Source: VRUE01 sp044867645 (GTDB taxonomy: Bacteria > Actinomycetota > Thermoleophilia > Solirubrobacterales > 70-9). From it: 27,658 bases of DNA. The stretch covers positions 1 through 27,658 of the forward strand of contig JBIOVI010000023.1 of NCBI GenBank assembly GCA_044867645.1. The letters run 5' to 3'. Below, in pieces: positions 6,995 through 14,276 of the stretch. Within the stretch, counting starts at the first letter, position 1. Every line of letters starts with the position of its first letter. A program made the translations under genes and the position numbers. The notes beneath the pieces are model-generated. The model was not told the origin of the DNA. It ran no database searches and saw only the letters and a program-made list of their open reading frames with translations.

Positions 6995-8185
6995 TCATCG
7001 ATCGACCCCCCCAAGGATCGGATCCAACATGCCGAGGCTGCAGATCATGTCGGCGACATAGCTGTCGACCGACATGTCCTTGAAGGCCTGCAGGTTGACG
7101 AAGGAGGGGTCGCGCAGGTGGACCCGCGCCGGCTTCGAGGAGCCGTCGGCGAGGACAAAGCAGCCCAACTCGCCACGCGGCGACTCGATCGCGTAGTAGA
7201 CCTCGCCGGCCTCGACCCGGTAGCCCTCGGTGACCAGCTTGAAGTGGTGGATCAGCGACTCCATCGAGGTCGAGAGCTCCGAGCGCGGCGGCAGCACGTA
7301 CTTGCGGTCGTCGGAGATGAAGGGGCCCTCGGGCAGCGCGTCGAGCGCCTGCTCGACGATTCGCGTCGACTCGACCATCTCCGCCACCCGGACCCGGTAG
7401 CGGTCGTAGTTGTCGCCGACGGTGCCGACCGGGACCTTGAAGTCCATCTCCGGGTAGGCGAGGTAGTCGAAGGCCTTGCGCAGGTCCCAGGGCTCGCCGG
7501 CGGCGCGCAGCAGCGGCCCCGTCACACCCAGCTCCAGCAGCCGCTCGCGGGGAACGATCCCGGTCCCCTTGGTCCGCGAGAGGAAGACCTCGTTGCGGTC
7601 GAGCAGGTCCTGGTACTGGCCCACTCGGATCGGCATCTCGGCGACAAAATCGCGCAGCTTGGCCTCGAAGCCGCGTGGGATGTCCTCGATCACCCCGCCG
7701 ACTTGGAAGTAGCGGGTGTGCATCCGCTGCCCGGTCGCCATCTCGAACAGGTCGAGGATCTTGTCGCGCTCGCGGAAGCAGTACCAGAGCATCGAGATCG
7801 CGCCGAGGTCGAGCGCCGTCGTCCCCAGCCAGACCAAGTGCGAGTGGATCCGGTTCAGCTCGAGGAAGATCGTTCGCAGGTACTTGGCGCGGGGAGGGAT
7901 CTCGAGGCCGACCAGCCGCTCGACCGCACCGCAAAAGGCCTCCATCTGGAAGAAGTAGGAGACGTAGTCCATACGCTCGACGAAGGGGATGACCTTCCAG
8001 TAGCTCTTGTCCTCGCAGGACTTTTCGATCCCGGTATGGACGTAGCCGATCACCGGCTTCAGGTCCCTGACGATCTCCCCGTCCAAATCCACAACCAGCC
8101 GCAACACACCGTGGGTAGCCGGGTGGTGAGGCCCGATGTTGATCGTCATCACCTCGGTCTGGGTGTCGATCGCCGCCTCAGCCAT
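6995..8185 (-). CDS. nuoD: NADH-quinone oxidoreductase subunit D
   Basis: The 49-kDa-type subunit of complex I (396 residues), related to [NiFe]-hydrogenase large subunits but without nickel ligands; it helps form the quinone-binding site. Present are GPHHPATHGVLRL at 18-30, an ELNRIHSHLVWLGT block, FEMATGQRMHTRYFQVGGV, the ESPRGELGCFVLADG motif and the ending DPILGGVDR, characteristic of NuoD. The ATG at 8185 overlaps the nuoC stop by eight bases. It is followed by a 99-base gap with a palindromic element before nuoE, the largest gap in the nuoA-I run. Confidence 0.98.
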   Translation of the reverse strand: MAEAAIDTQTEVMTINIGPHHPATHGVLRLVVDLDGEIVRDLKPVIGYVHTGIEKSCEDKSYWKVIPFVERMDYVSYFFQMEAFCGAVERLVGLEIPPRAKYLRTIFLELNRIHSHLVWLGTTALDLGAISMLWYCFRERDKILDLFEMATGQRMHTRYFQVGGVIEDIPRGFEAKLRDFVAEMPIRVGQYQDLLDRNEVFLSRTKGTGIVPRERLLELGVTGPLLRAAGEPWDLRKAFDYLAYPEMDFKVPVGTVGDNYDRYRVRVAEMVESTRIVEQALDALPEGPFISDDRKYVLPPRSELSTSMESLIHHFKLVTEGYRVEAGEVYYAIESPRGELGCFVLADGSSKPARVHLRDPSFVNLQAFKDMSVDSYVADMICSLGMLDPILGGVDR

Positions 8186-8798
8186 AGTTGCGCTCGTTGT
8201 ACGTGAACGTCACCGGCTCTCCTCCAACGGGGAAATCCCTCCGCTGCGGCCAGCCGACGTAGTCCTCCGGCAGCAGGATCCGCGTCAAGTCCGGATGTCC
8301 CTTGAAGACGATCCCGAAGAAGTCATAAGCCTCCCGCTCCTGGAACTCAGCGGTCGGGAACAGCTCCACACAGGAATCGATTTCGGGCAGCGCGTCAGCT
8401 CGTCCCTCCTGTCCGTTCCTCTGTGGTTGGCGTGGGATCGGGGGGGTCGAGAACGGAGCCACTGCACCGCCCGCAGGCCCCCCCGATTCCGCGACAGCCA
8501 CAGCCGGATCGGCCAGCATCGCTTTTACACGGAGGCGCTCGACTCGATCCCTGTTGAGGAGCTCGTAGTGAACTGCGAAGCGAGGTTGAGCTGGTAGGTA
8601 GTCGGCGGCGTGCAGGCTGGAGAGGAAGCGGTAGCCCTGGCCGGGCGCGTCGCGCAACCAGGCGAGCACAGCGAGGATCTGGGTTGGGTCGACGACCAGC
8701 GCTGGTTGGCCGCGGTCGAAGCTGGTATCGAGAACCGCGTTGGGGTGATTCTGCTCGATCTCTCCCCGGATTAGCTCCAGTCCAGGGGCGTCAGGCAT
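8178..8798 (-). CDS. nuoC: NADH-quinone oxidoreductase subunit C, with an internal insertion
   Basis: The 30-kDa-type peripheral-arm subunit (206 residues). The family signature FQEREAYDFFGIVFKGHPDLTRILLPEDY and the closing GWPQRRDFP are clear at about 152-190, with a normal N-terminal domain (FLSSLHAADYLP at 58-69). Between about 98 and 135, where family members usually go straight from the RLRVK strand to the PEI/CVELFPTA strand, there is a Gly/Ala/Pro-rich stretch (PAVAVAESGGPAGG, then PFSTPPIPRQPQ). Most of it is coded by a 26-bp-arm palindrome. No stop or frameshift results, so the protein should still be made. The start at 8798 overlaps nuoB by eight bases. Confidence 0.95.
   Translation of the reverse strand: MPDAPGLELIRGEIEQNHPNAVLDTSFDRGQPALVVDPTQILAVLAWLRDAPGQGYRFLSSLHAADYLPAQPRFAVHYELLNRDRVERLRVKAMLADPAVAVAESGGPAGGAVAPFSTPPIPRQPQRNGQEGRADALPEIDSCVELFPTAEFQEREAYDFFGIVFKGHPDLTRILLPEDYVGWPQRRDFPVGGEPVTFTYNERNYG
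8421..8503 (-). repeat. long imperfect palindrome read in frame inside nuoC
   Basis: Arm 8421-8446 (begins CTGTGGTTGG, ends ATCGGGGGGG) is the reverse complement of 8478-8503 at 22 of 26 positions. Three of the four mismatches are G-U compatible in RNA of the plus-strand sense. The loop is 31 bases. It codes for residues about 99-126 of NuoC. The arms differ from those in nuoG, and I see no GAGTT core, so membership in the same family is uncertain. Confidence 0.7.
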
Positions 8799-9438
8799 GG
8801 ACCAACCCTCGTGCTTCCTCGTACGCCGCGGCCGCCTCGGCGCTGGGTTCGCTGCGTGGGCCGCCGCGCGCCCACTCCTCGGTGCCGGCGGCGTTGTAGC
8901 GCTGGCGCCAGCCCTGATCCGGGTTGCCCATGATCTTGCGCTGCAGTTTGGTGAAGCCGTAGAGCACCGCCTCGGGGCGCGGTGGACAGCCAGGTATGTG
9001 GAGGTCGATCGGCATGAACTTGTCCGCGCCCTGGACCACGGCGTAGTTGGAGAACATGCCGCCGCTCGAGGAGCAGGCGCCCATCGAGATCGCCCACTTG
9101 GGCTCCAGCATCTGGTCGTAGAGGCGGCGGACGACCGGCGCCATCTTGATCGAGACCCGGCCCGAGAGGATGATCATGTCCGCCTGCCGGGGCGAGGCAC
9201 GCAGCGCCTCGGCGCCAAAGCGGGCGAGGTCATAGCGGGCGGTGACCAGCGAGATCGGTGCCTCGATCGCGCAGCAGGCGAGTCCGAAGGTGAGCGGGAA
9301 GCACGAGTTGGCCCGCGCCCAGCCGAGCAACTTCTCGAAGTTGGTCATCACCACTTTTTCCTCGACATAGCGCTCCAGCTCCTCGCCCTCGAGGTCGCCG
9401 CGCAGCATGTCGCGGGCGCGCAGCTGCCTGTCGCGCAT
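8791..9438 (-). CDS. nuoB: NADH-quinone oxidoreductase subunit B
   Basis: PSST-type subunit carrying cluster N2, the last electron carrier before quinone (215 residues). N2 ligands are C55, C56 (LACCAIEA), C122 (GACSSSGG) and C151 (PGCPPRPE). The start at 9438 (MRDRQLRARD) comes 11 bases after the nuoA stop; GGAGGT lies about 12 bases upstream within the end of nuoA. Met11 and Met31 are alternative starts, and conservation begins only around residue 25. The open frame continuing upstream is nuoA sequence in another frame. The C-terminal tail after residue 170 is Ala/Glu-rich and variable. The stop overlaps nuoC by eight bases. Confidence 0.96.
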   Translation of the reverse strand: MRDRQLRARDMLRGDLEGEELERYVEEKVVMTNFEKLLGWARANSCFPLTFGLACCAIEAPISLVTARYDLARFGAEALRASPRQADMIILSGRVSIKMAPVVRRLYDQMLEPKWAISMGACSSSGGMFSNYAVVQGADKFMPIDLHIPGCPPRPEAVLYGFTKLQRKIMGNPDQGWRQRYNAAGTEEWARGGPRSEPSAEAAAAYEEARGLVHA

Positions 9439-9449
9439 CGTCTGTCGCT

Positions 9450-9827
9450 CTACCTCCAATCCAGTGCCCCCTTCCGCCAGACGTAGACGAAGGCGACCAG
9501 CAGCAGGACGACAAAGACGGCCAGCTCGCCGAGCACGAAGAGGCTGTCGGCGTCCTTGAGGATCACCCCGATCGGGTAGAGGAAGACGACCTCGATGTCG
9601 AAGAGGATGAAGAGCATCGCGATCAGGTAGAAGCCGATCCCGAGGCGCAGTCCCTTTGCCGGCTCGACCGGGATGCCCGACTCGTAAGGCTCGCCCTGGC
9701 GGCGGCTCGCCGCCGTCGGCTTCCGCGGCCGCGTCGGGCCGATCACGTGGTTGAGCATGACGAAGGCGCCGCCCACGCCGAGGCCGAGCAGGGCGAAGAC
9801 GAGTATCGGGAGGTAGCTCTTCAGCAT
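9450..9827 (-). CDS. nuoA: NADH-quinone oxidoreductase subunit A
   Basis: Small membrane subunit of complex I (125 residues) and first gene of the cluster. The three hydrophobic helices are at about 5-28, 62-85 and 96-116. The conserved block GEPYESGIPV followed by FYLIAMLFILFDIEVVFLYP (with the FDIE carboxylates) identifies it. The ATG at 9827 lacks a clear ribosome binding site; the 5' leader from the candidate promoter would be about 60 bases. The following gene nuoB begins 11 bases after its stop. Confidence 0.97.
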   Translation of the reverse strand: MLKSYLPILVFALLGLGVGGAFVMLNHVIGPTRPRKPTAASRRQGEPYESGIPVEPAKGLRLGIGFYLIAMLFILFDIEVVFLYPIGVILKDADSLFVLGELAVFVVLLLVAFVYVWRKGALDWR

Positions 9828-9891
9828 GAAAGGGGGTGCTGCGCTGGTCTGCCGCCGGGCCGACGACCCAGGCTACCTGCGTGCAACCGCT

Positions 9892-9915
9892 GTTATACAC
9901 CCACCTTGTGACAAG
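9892..9915 (-). promoter_or_regulatory. candidate promoter and operator of the nuo cluster
   Basis: On the minus strand TATAAC (9897 to 9892) fits a -10 box, about 65 bases upstream of nuoA. Just upstream lies an odd palindrome CTTGT-C-ACAAG (9905-9915), which would sit in the -10/-35 spacer and could bind a regulator. No consensus -35 is seen. The half-site TTGTGA recalls Rex operators, but the full Rex spacing is absent. Confidence 0.35.
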
Positions 9916-9980
9916 TTGCTACATAGTGATTTTCCGCATCAGGAAGCCGAATCCCGACCCTTTCAGGCGGAAATAGGCGA

Positions 9981-10415
9981 ATGGCGGAGGTCCACCTCGT
10001 CGTCGGCTGTGCGCTGATCGTTCTCAACCTCGCGGCGGGGGCCGTGGGAGGCATCGCCTGGTTCCGCGATCGTTCCTCGGTCCCCTTCTGGTACCTGCTG
10101 CGGGCGGCCCAGGTCTCGGTCTTCGTCCAGGCCCTTCTCGGCGGCCTGCTCGTCTTCACCGGCCACGAACCGAACGACGACCTGCACTACCTCTACGGCA
10201 TCTTTCCTCTCGTGGTCTCCTTCATCGCCGAGGGCGCCCGGGCCGGCGCCGCTCAGCGCGAGCTCGGCGACATCGACTTCGAAGCGCTCTCGGCGAGCGA
10301 CCAGCAATCCCTCGCCATCGCCATCGTCCGCCGTGAGATGGGCATCATGGCCGTCAGCTGTGGCGTCATCCTCTTCCTAGGCTTGAGGGCTGCCGGAACC
10401 AGCAGCGCGTTCTAA
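9981..10415 (+). CDS. unknown small integral membrane protein
   Basis: A 144-residue protein I do not recognise. It has hydrophobic segments at about 5-26, 43-62, 70-84 (weaker) and 120-138, and a cytoplasm-like charged loop ARAGAAQRELGDIDFEALSASDQQS between the third and fourth, with FTGHEPNDDLHYLYGIFPLVVSF in the middle. It could be a four-helix protein. The ATG at 9981 has AGGCGA directly upstream. It diverges from nuoA, sharing a 153-base intergenic region, and its last 39 bases overlap the end of the opposite gene at 10377-11234. Confidence 0.75.
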   Translation: MAEVHLVVGCALIVLNLAAGAVGGIAWFRDRSSVPFWYLLRAAQVSVFVQALLGGLLVFTGHEPNDDLHYLYGIFPLVVSFIAEGARAGAAQRELGDIDFEALSASDQQSLAIAIVRREMGIMAVSCGVILFLGLRAAGTSSAF

Positions 10416-11234
10416 GCGCTCCCATAGGGCCGGCCGCATGAGCAGCAGCGCCACGGCGAAGAGCAGGAGCGTTCCGCCCACCGTCAGGGTCGTGATCAGC
10501 GCGGTTGCGCCAAGGACGCCGAAGAAGGCGCCGGCCATGGTGGCGAGAAAGGCGAGCGCACCGCTGGCCCATTGCCAGTGCGACCGGATTAGCCGGCGGG
10601 TCGGGCCGATCGCGATCGTCAGCACGATGCCGAGGACGGCCAGCGGGACCAGCGACCAGCGGCCGACCGTGTCGATCTCGTCGTAGGGGAAGTGCCGTGG
10701 CTGAAACGGGGACTTTTCCTCCCCCACCTCCGCCGTTCCCCGCTCGTCGGGAGACGGCAAGTATCGAGGGACGTCGCTCTTCGAGATCACTCCGACGTCT
10801 TGACAACCGATCGAGCCGAGCTTGTCGCCCCCGGCGGTGAACGCCTTGGCGAACACGATCGCGTCGGCTTCCGCCAGCGGCGCCAGCAGCGTCTTTGCGT
10901 GCCCCCGCTTTTCCCCGAAGACGCTGCCCCCGTTGCTGCGCACCTCGATCTTCCAGGCAGGGTGCTGATTGGAGCTCAGCACGCTGACGAAAACGCGGGT
11001 ATCGGCTGACATCCGGCCCAGGTCCAGCACTTGGGCCTCGCCGGTTGTGATCTCCGCGGCTTGCTCGCACTCGACGGCGACTTGCACGGTGCCGTCTACG
11101 TTGGAGACGTCGACCTCGACGTGGGGTTGAAGCTGCCGGACGGCCTCTCCACCCGCGGCGAGTACGACGCTCAGCAGGCCGACTGCCAGGAGCAGACGCC
11201 CGATCGCGACTCGCGAGCGACGCTTGCTCAGCAT
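10377..11234 (-). CDS. unknown membrane-anchored protein with exported domain
   Basis: A 285-residue protein of unknown function. An N-terminal signal or anchor (IGRLLLAVGLLSVVLAAGG, about 11-30) is followed by about 140 residues predicted outside the membrane with two cysteines (VAVECEQ and IGCQDV), then three hydrophobic helices near 186-200, 212-232 and 234-257. The ATG at 11234 (MLSKRRSR) is chosen because the longer open frame upstream is a shadow of the preceding gene. The start overlaps the upstream gene's stop by seven bases, so the two are probably co-translated and may work together at the cell surface. No domain is recognised. Confidence 0.75.
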   Translation of the reverse strand: MLSKRRSRVAIGRLLLAVGLLSVVLAAGGEAVRQLQPHVEVDVSNVDGTVQVAVECEQAAEITTGEAQVLDLGRMSADTRVFVSVLSSNQHPAWKIEVRSNGGSVFGEKRGHAKTLLAPLAEADAIVFAKAFTAGGDKLGSIGCQDVGVISKSDVPRYLPSPDERGTAEVGEEKSPFQPRHFPYDEIDTVGRWSLVPLAVLGIVLTIAIGPTRRLIRSHWQWASGALAFLATMAGAFFGVLGATALITTLTVGGTLLLFAVALLLMRPALWERLERAAGSGSPQA

Positions 11235-11959
11235 TGCCTGTCTTCGATGGTCCTTCCTTGAAGGGTCGATTTGAGCTCGATCGCCCTCACCTTGAACTCG
11301 GCGCTGCGGCTCCAGTCGGTCAGGTTCAGGGTGGCTTTCAGCGTGTAGGTCTTGTCGCACTCCGGAAGGGAGGAGAGGGACAGGTGCCCTTCGAACGCGC
11401 CGGCGTTGGACCGGCCGCCTTTGACCAGGAAGAGCGTGTCGACCTGATCCTGCAAGCGGATGCTCATGCGGCCGGGAATGGCAGGGGGCCTGCCTCCGCA
11501 GCGTGCGTCGGCGGGCTGAGTCGAGGGGCTGAAGAGCCTGAGCAGAGCGCTATAGGACGAGCTGTTTCCGTTGCTGGTGTCCTCCGTGCCGGAGCGGAAG
11601 CGGTATTCGCCCGGGCAGGGGATGCGCGAGACATGGGTACCGACTTCGTACTCTCCCGGCTTCCTGCGGTCGATGCTTCTGCCGCGCAGGTCGAAGGTCG
11701 GGCTCACCGGGTTCGTTCGGGCAACGGTCAGGCCGATCACGACGCTGGTGTCGCTCGAGCTCTCCGCCGAAGGAGGAAGGAAGGGTTGGTCGATTTCGAG
11801 CGGCGTATCGACGGCGATGACATGCCGGGGGGCAACGACGGGCGGCGTCAGGGCGAGCAGGAATGTGACCAGCCCGGCGCCCGCGACTCTCCGTAGCCTT
11901 CTTCCCTGCCTGAAAACCTTCTGATACGTCGTAATACCTTTCCCTCCCCATACGGGCAC
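11228..11959 (-). CDS. unknown exported protein
   Basis: A 243-residue protein I do not recognise. A basic N-terminus and hydrophobic stretch (RRLRRVAGAGLVTFLLALTPPVVA, given here as two parts: RRLRRVAGAG and LVTFLLALTPPVVA) resemble a signal peptide at about 19-43, followed by a beta-rich region with four cysteines (RIPCPGEY, DARCGG, LPECDK and the final residue), possibly two disulfides. The start is a GTG at 11959 with GGGCGGA close upstream. It lies inside a small perfect palindrome, so the exact start is uncertain. It overlaps the next gene by seven bases. The paired arrangement suggests a secreted protein and its membrane partner. Confidence 0.65.
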   Translation of the reverse strand: MPVWGGKGITTYQKVFRQGRRLRRVAGAGLVTFLLALTPPVVAPRHVIAVDTPLEIDQPFLPPSAESSSDTSVVIGLTVARTNPVSPTFDLRGRSIDRRKPGEYEVGTHVSRIPCPGEYRFRSGTEDTSNGNSSSYSALLRLFSPSTQPADARCGGRPPAIPGRMSIRLQDQVDTLFLVKGGRSNAGAFEGHLSLSSLPECDKTYTLKATLNLTDWSRSAEFKVRAIELKSTLQGRTIEDRQC

Positions 11960-11969
11960 TCCGCCCGTA
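11951..11969. promoter_or_regulatory. palindrome over the start of the exported-protein gene
   Basis: The perfect seven-base arms TACGGGC (11951-11957) and GCCCGTA (11963-11969) flank the five bases next to the GTG start at 11959. As RNA it would hide the start and its ribosome site; as DNA it could be an operator. A second palindrome GAAACGTTTC (11997-12006) lies upstream. A possible -10 (TAGAGT) is near 11979-11984. Confidence 0.35.
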
Positions 11970-12056
11970 CCCGCACTCTATCGCGGAAAAGGTTGAGAAA
12001 CGTTTCGTATTCGAGGTTTCTGGGCAAGCGCGGACCCGAGATCGCGCCTGTCTGCG

Positions 12057-12485
12057 CTACGCCGGGCGACGATCCTGGGCGATCTGGACCAGAGCGATGA
12101 GACCGAAGAGGACGCCGGTGGTGAGATGGAGGATCGCGTCGGCGCCGTTGTTGGGAAAGGTGAAGACCCAGGCGGGCTGGGTGTCGAAGGCGGCCCAAAC
12201 GCCGGTCGCGATCAGCGCACCGGCAGCGTAAATCGCGTAGTAGAGCGCCCACTTCGGCCGCAGCGCGAAGTAGTAGGCGGGCAGGAAGAGCAGGAAGCCG
12301 GAAAGCGCGTGGACGCCGTTGAAGTCGACACCGAGAACGCGAGCCGTCGGCGCGTCGTCGGCGATCGAGAAGCTCGGCTCGGCGATCAGTCCGGCGACGG
12401 CCCACGCTAGCTGCAGCGTCGCCAGCACGACGATCCCCCACTGGGCGAACGTCCATTGCTCGCGCGGGGCAGTGGTCGCCTCCAT
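12057..12485 (-). CDS. DUF4383-like four-helix membrane protein
   Basis: A 142-residue protein with four hydrophobic segments (about 15-34, 55-75, 80-100 and 116-136) and the pattern of DUF4383-type proteins: a conserved Asn/His pair at the start of helices (DFNGVHALSGFLLF and NNGADAILHLTTGVLFG). Function is unknown. The ATG at 12485 has no ribosome site, but TAACCT lies at 12495-12500 (minus strand), nine bases upstream, compatible with a leaderless transcript. It follows the Ddn-like gene on the same strand by 12 bases, so they may also be co-transcribed. Confidence 0.7.
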   Translation of the reverse strand: MEATTAPREQWTFAQWGIVVLATLQLAWAVAGLIAEPSFSIADDAPTARVLGVDFNGVHALSGFLLFLPAYYFALRPKWALYYAIYAAGALIATGVWAAFDTQPAWVFTFPNNGADAILHLTTGVLFGLIALVQIAQDRRPA

Positions 12486-12497
12486 CGATTCGGAAGG

Positions 12498-12941
12498 TTA
12501 CGTTGAGATGCGGAAGATCGGATGATCGGGCGCGATGCGGCGCAGCTCGGGGTCCGGCGCATCCGGTCCGACTCCCCCGAAGAAGGCGCCAACCTCCCAC
12601 TTCCACTTCTCGAGGTAGGCGCGCAGCAGCGCCGGCTTCTCGTCGTCGTCGAGCTCAGCCGCGGTGAAGTTCTCGATTCGCCGACCCACGACCAGGCGTC
12701 CCTCACCACTGGCTCGCAGGTTGCGCACCCATTGCGTGTGCCCGCGCGGCGCGACCAGATAGCGATCGCCCTCGACGGTCAGCAGGTTGACGGGCGTTTG
12801 CCGCCACTCGCCGCTCTTGCGTCCTCTCACTTCGAGGACCCTCGAACCCGCGACGCTGATCCCGAGCCTGGTCAGCATCGCGACCAGCCGGTTGAAGACG
12901 TGCTTCGTGAACCAGCCGGGCTCCTGGAAGCGGGCGTCCAT
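12498..12941 (-). CDS. Ddn-type F420-dependent nitroreductase-family oxidoreductase
   Basis: A 147-residue split beta-barrel protein of the deazaflavin-dependent nitroreductase family (Ddn/FDOR-A type). Visible family pattern: VLEVRGRKSGEWRQTPVNLLTVEGDRYLVAP (broken as VLEVRGRKSGEWR and TPVNLLTVEGDRYLV), then GHTQWVRNLRASGEGRLVVG, with the basic Lys/Arg residues that bind F420 phosphate in relatives. Family members use reduced F420 to reduce quinones or nitro compounds; the substrate here is unknown. Its start is 32 bases from the divergent VOC gene. F420 use supports an actinobacterial host. Confidence 0.88.
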   Translation of the reverse strand: MDARFQEPGWFTKHVFNRLVAMLTRLGISVAGSRVLEVRGRKSGEWRQTPVNLLTVEGDRYLVAPRGHTQWVRNLRASGEGRLVVGRRIENFTAAELDDDEKPALLRAYLEKWKWEVGAFFGGVGPDAPDPELRRIAPDHPIFRIST

Positions 12942-12960
12942 CGTTCCAGTGTCGCACGGG

Positions 12961-12966
12961 TAATCT
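12961..12966 (+). promoter_or_regulatory. -10 box of the VOC gene, leaderless-type spacing
   Basis: TAATCT ends seven bases before the ATG at 12974, with no ribosome site between; this fits a transcript starting at or next to the start codon. Confidence 0.4.
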
Positions 12967-12973
12967 GCAGCGC

Positions 12974-13359
12974 ATGCTCGACCACGTGGGGATCGAGGCC
13001 AGCGATTTCGAGCGCAGCAAGGCCTTCTACGAAGGTGTCCTCGAGCCGCTCGCGATCGGGCTGCTGATGGAGTTCGAGGGCGCCGCGGGCTTCGGCAAGG
13101 AGACCGAGCATGGGCCGAAGCGTTCTTCTGGATCTATGGGCGCGGCCGGCCGGCGGTCAGCGGCGCTCACGTCGCCTTCGGCGTTCGCACGGTCGAGGAG
13201 GTCGACGCCTTCCACGCCGCCGCCCTGGCCGCGGGTGGCACCGACAACGGCGCCCCCGGTCTGCGGCCGGTCTACCACCCCGGCTACTACGGCGCCTTCG
13301 TCCTCGACCCGGACGGCAACAACGTCGAGGCCGTCTGCCACCGAGGCGCTCAGGGCTGA
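12974..13359 (+). pseudogene. glyoxalase-fold (VOC) protein gene with a frameshift
   Basis: The first frame reads MLDHVGIEASDFERSKAFYEGVLEPL and continues to about 13112. The matching second half lies one frame away: FFWIYGRGRPAVSGAHVAFGV, then EVDAFHAAALAAGG, YYGAFVLDPDGNNVEAVCH, stopping at 13357-13359. Both halves match a single VOC-superfamily protein of about 129 residues. Adding one G to GGG at 13112-13114 restores a single frame. This is either a recent inactivating deletion or a base-call error. Without the correction, frame one runs on to 13429 as nonsense. Promoter: TAATCT at 12961-12966, seven bases before the ATG. The end overlaps the flavin reductase stop by ten bases. Confidence 0.8.
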
Positions 13360-13835
13360 GCGCCCAGCGGCCGGTACTCGCCGTCGTGGAAGACGAGGGG
13401 GTCTCCCTCGCTCGTCTCCAGTGCGGTGACCTCTCCGGTGACGATCACGTGGTCGCCGCCGGCGATCACGTCGCGCAGGTCGCAGGAGACGAAGGCGAGG
13501 GCGTCGTCGATCGCCGGGATGCCGTCGCGCTCGCTCCAGGCGACGCCCTCCCACTTGTCGGCCACCGGCGCCTTGGTGGCGAAGGAGCGCGCGATCGGCT
13601 CCTGGCCGGCATGCAGGACGCTGATGCCGAAGCGGTTGGCCGCCTGCACCGCGAGCAGGGTGCGCGAGCCGCGGTCGAGGCAGGCCAGCATCAGCATCGG
13701 CTCGATCGAGAGTGAGCAGACGGCGTTGGCGGTTGCGCCCGCGGGTCCGTCCGGCCCCGCGGCGGCGACAACGGTGACGCCCGTGGGCAGCATCCCCATC
13801 GCGGTGCGGAAGCTGGCGGGGTCGGGCGGACTCAT
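13350..13835 (-). CDS. flavin reductase-like FMN-binding protein
   Basis: A 161-residue split-barrel protein of the flavin reductase family: MGMLPTGVTVVAAAGPDGPAGATANAVCSLSIEPMLMLACL (seen as PTGVTVVAA, GATANAVCSLSIEP and MLMLACLD), SRTLLAVQAANRFGISVL, and near the end GDHVIVTGEVTAL. Members use NAD(P)H to supply reduced FMN/FAD to partner monooxygenases or ferric reductases; no partner is adjacent. The ATG at 13835 is preferred over a TTG at 13850 that would lie in the promoter. A minus-strand TATTGT (13847-13852) lies 11 bases upstream. Confidence 0.9.
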   Translation of the reverse strand: MSPPDPASFRTAMGMLPTGVTVVAAAGPDGPAGATANAVCSLSIEPMLMLACLDRGSRTLLAVQAANRFGISVLHAGQEPIARSFATKAPVADKWEGVAWSERDGIPAIDDALAFVSCDLRDVIAGGDHVIVTGEVTALETSEGDPLVFHDGEYRPLGAQP

Positions 13836-13846
13836 CGCTGGACCAG

Positions 13847-13856
13847 ACAATATGAT
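13847..13856. promoter_or_regulatory. overlapping back-to-back -10 boxes
   Basis: The ten bases ACAATATGAT read TATTGT on the minus strand (for the flavin reductase) and TATGAT on the plus strand at 13851-13856 (for the cytochrome). The overlap would make the two promoters compete. TATGAT ends nine bases before the cytochrome GTG. Confidence 0.45.
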
Positions 13857-13865
13857 CCTCGCCGC

Positions 13866-14264
13866 GTGCGACCTGTCTCAGCCATAGCTCTGGCCGTCGT
13901 GGCCTCGCTCGCCCTCGCCGCCTGCGGCTTCGGCGAGGAGGGCATCTCGGTCTCCAAGGACGATCCCAACTACAACGGGGCCGTCCTCTTTGCCACCCAC
14001 TGCTCCGGCTGCCACACGCTGAGCGTCGCCGGCACCCAGGGCACCGGGAATCGCAGCGTGCGCACGCAGGGGCCGAACCTCGACCAGCGAACCGAGACCT
14101 ATGACGATGCTCTCTTCGCGATTCAGAACGGAGGCTTCTCCGGCGCGATCATGCCGCAGAACATCGTGGTCGGCAAAGACGCCGAAGTGCTGGCACGCTT
14201 CGTCGCCAAGTACGCGGGCAGCGAAGCCGAAGAAGCACCACGCCCCGGCGAGCCCTCGCCCTAG
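13866..14264 (+). CDS. lipoprotein c-type cytochrome
   Basis: A 132-residue exported protein with signal peptide and lipobox LALAAC (Cys20 would be lipidated), so it should be anchored on the outer face of the membrane. One haem c site C46-SG-C49-H50 and a likely axial Met96 in AIMPQN mark a small class I cytochrome c. It would carry electrons in the respiratory chain, for example to a terminal oxidase or from a bc complex, neither of which is in the window. The GTG start has no ribosome site, but TATGAT lies nine bases upstream (leaderless type). serS follows 12 bases after the stop. Confidence 0.9.
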   Translation: MRPVSAIALAVVASLALAACGFGEEGISVSKDDPNYNGAVLFATHCSGCHTLSVAGTQGTGNRSVRTQGPNLDQRTETYDDALFAIQNGGFSGAIMPQNIVVGKDAEVLARFVAKYAGSEAEEAPRPGEPSP

Positions 14265-14276
14265 CATCCCTCTCCG

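Noticed and set aside
9439..9900. Longer nuoB start upstream into nuoA
   Set aside because: The added residues are nuoA sequence in another frame; NuoB homology lies after residue 25 from the chosen start.
9903..9920. Rex-type redox operator before nuoA
   Set aside because: Only a TTGTGACAA core is present; the full inverted TTGTGAA-N-TTCACAA spacing is not, so I keep it only as an unassigned palindrome.
13110..13715. Plus-strand open frame running over the flavin reductase gene
   Set aside because: It is in neither VOC frame and is antisense to a recognisable flavin reductase.
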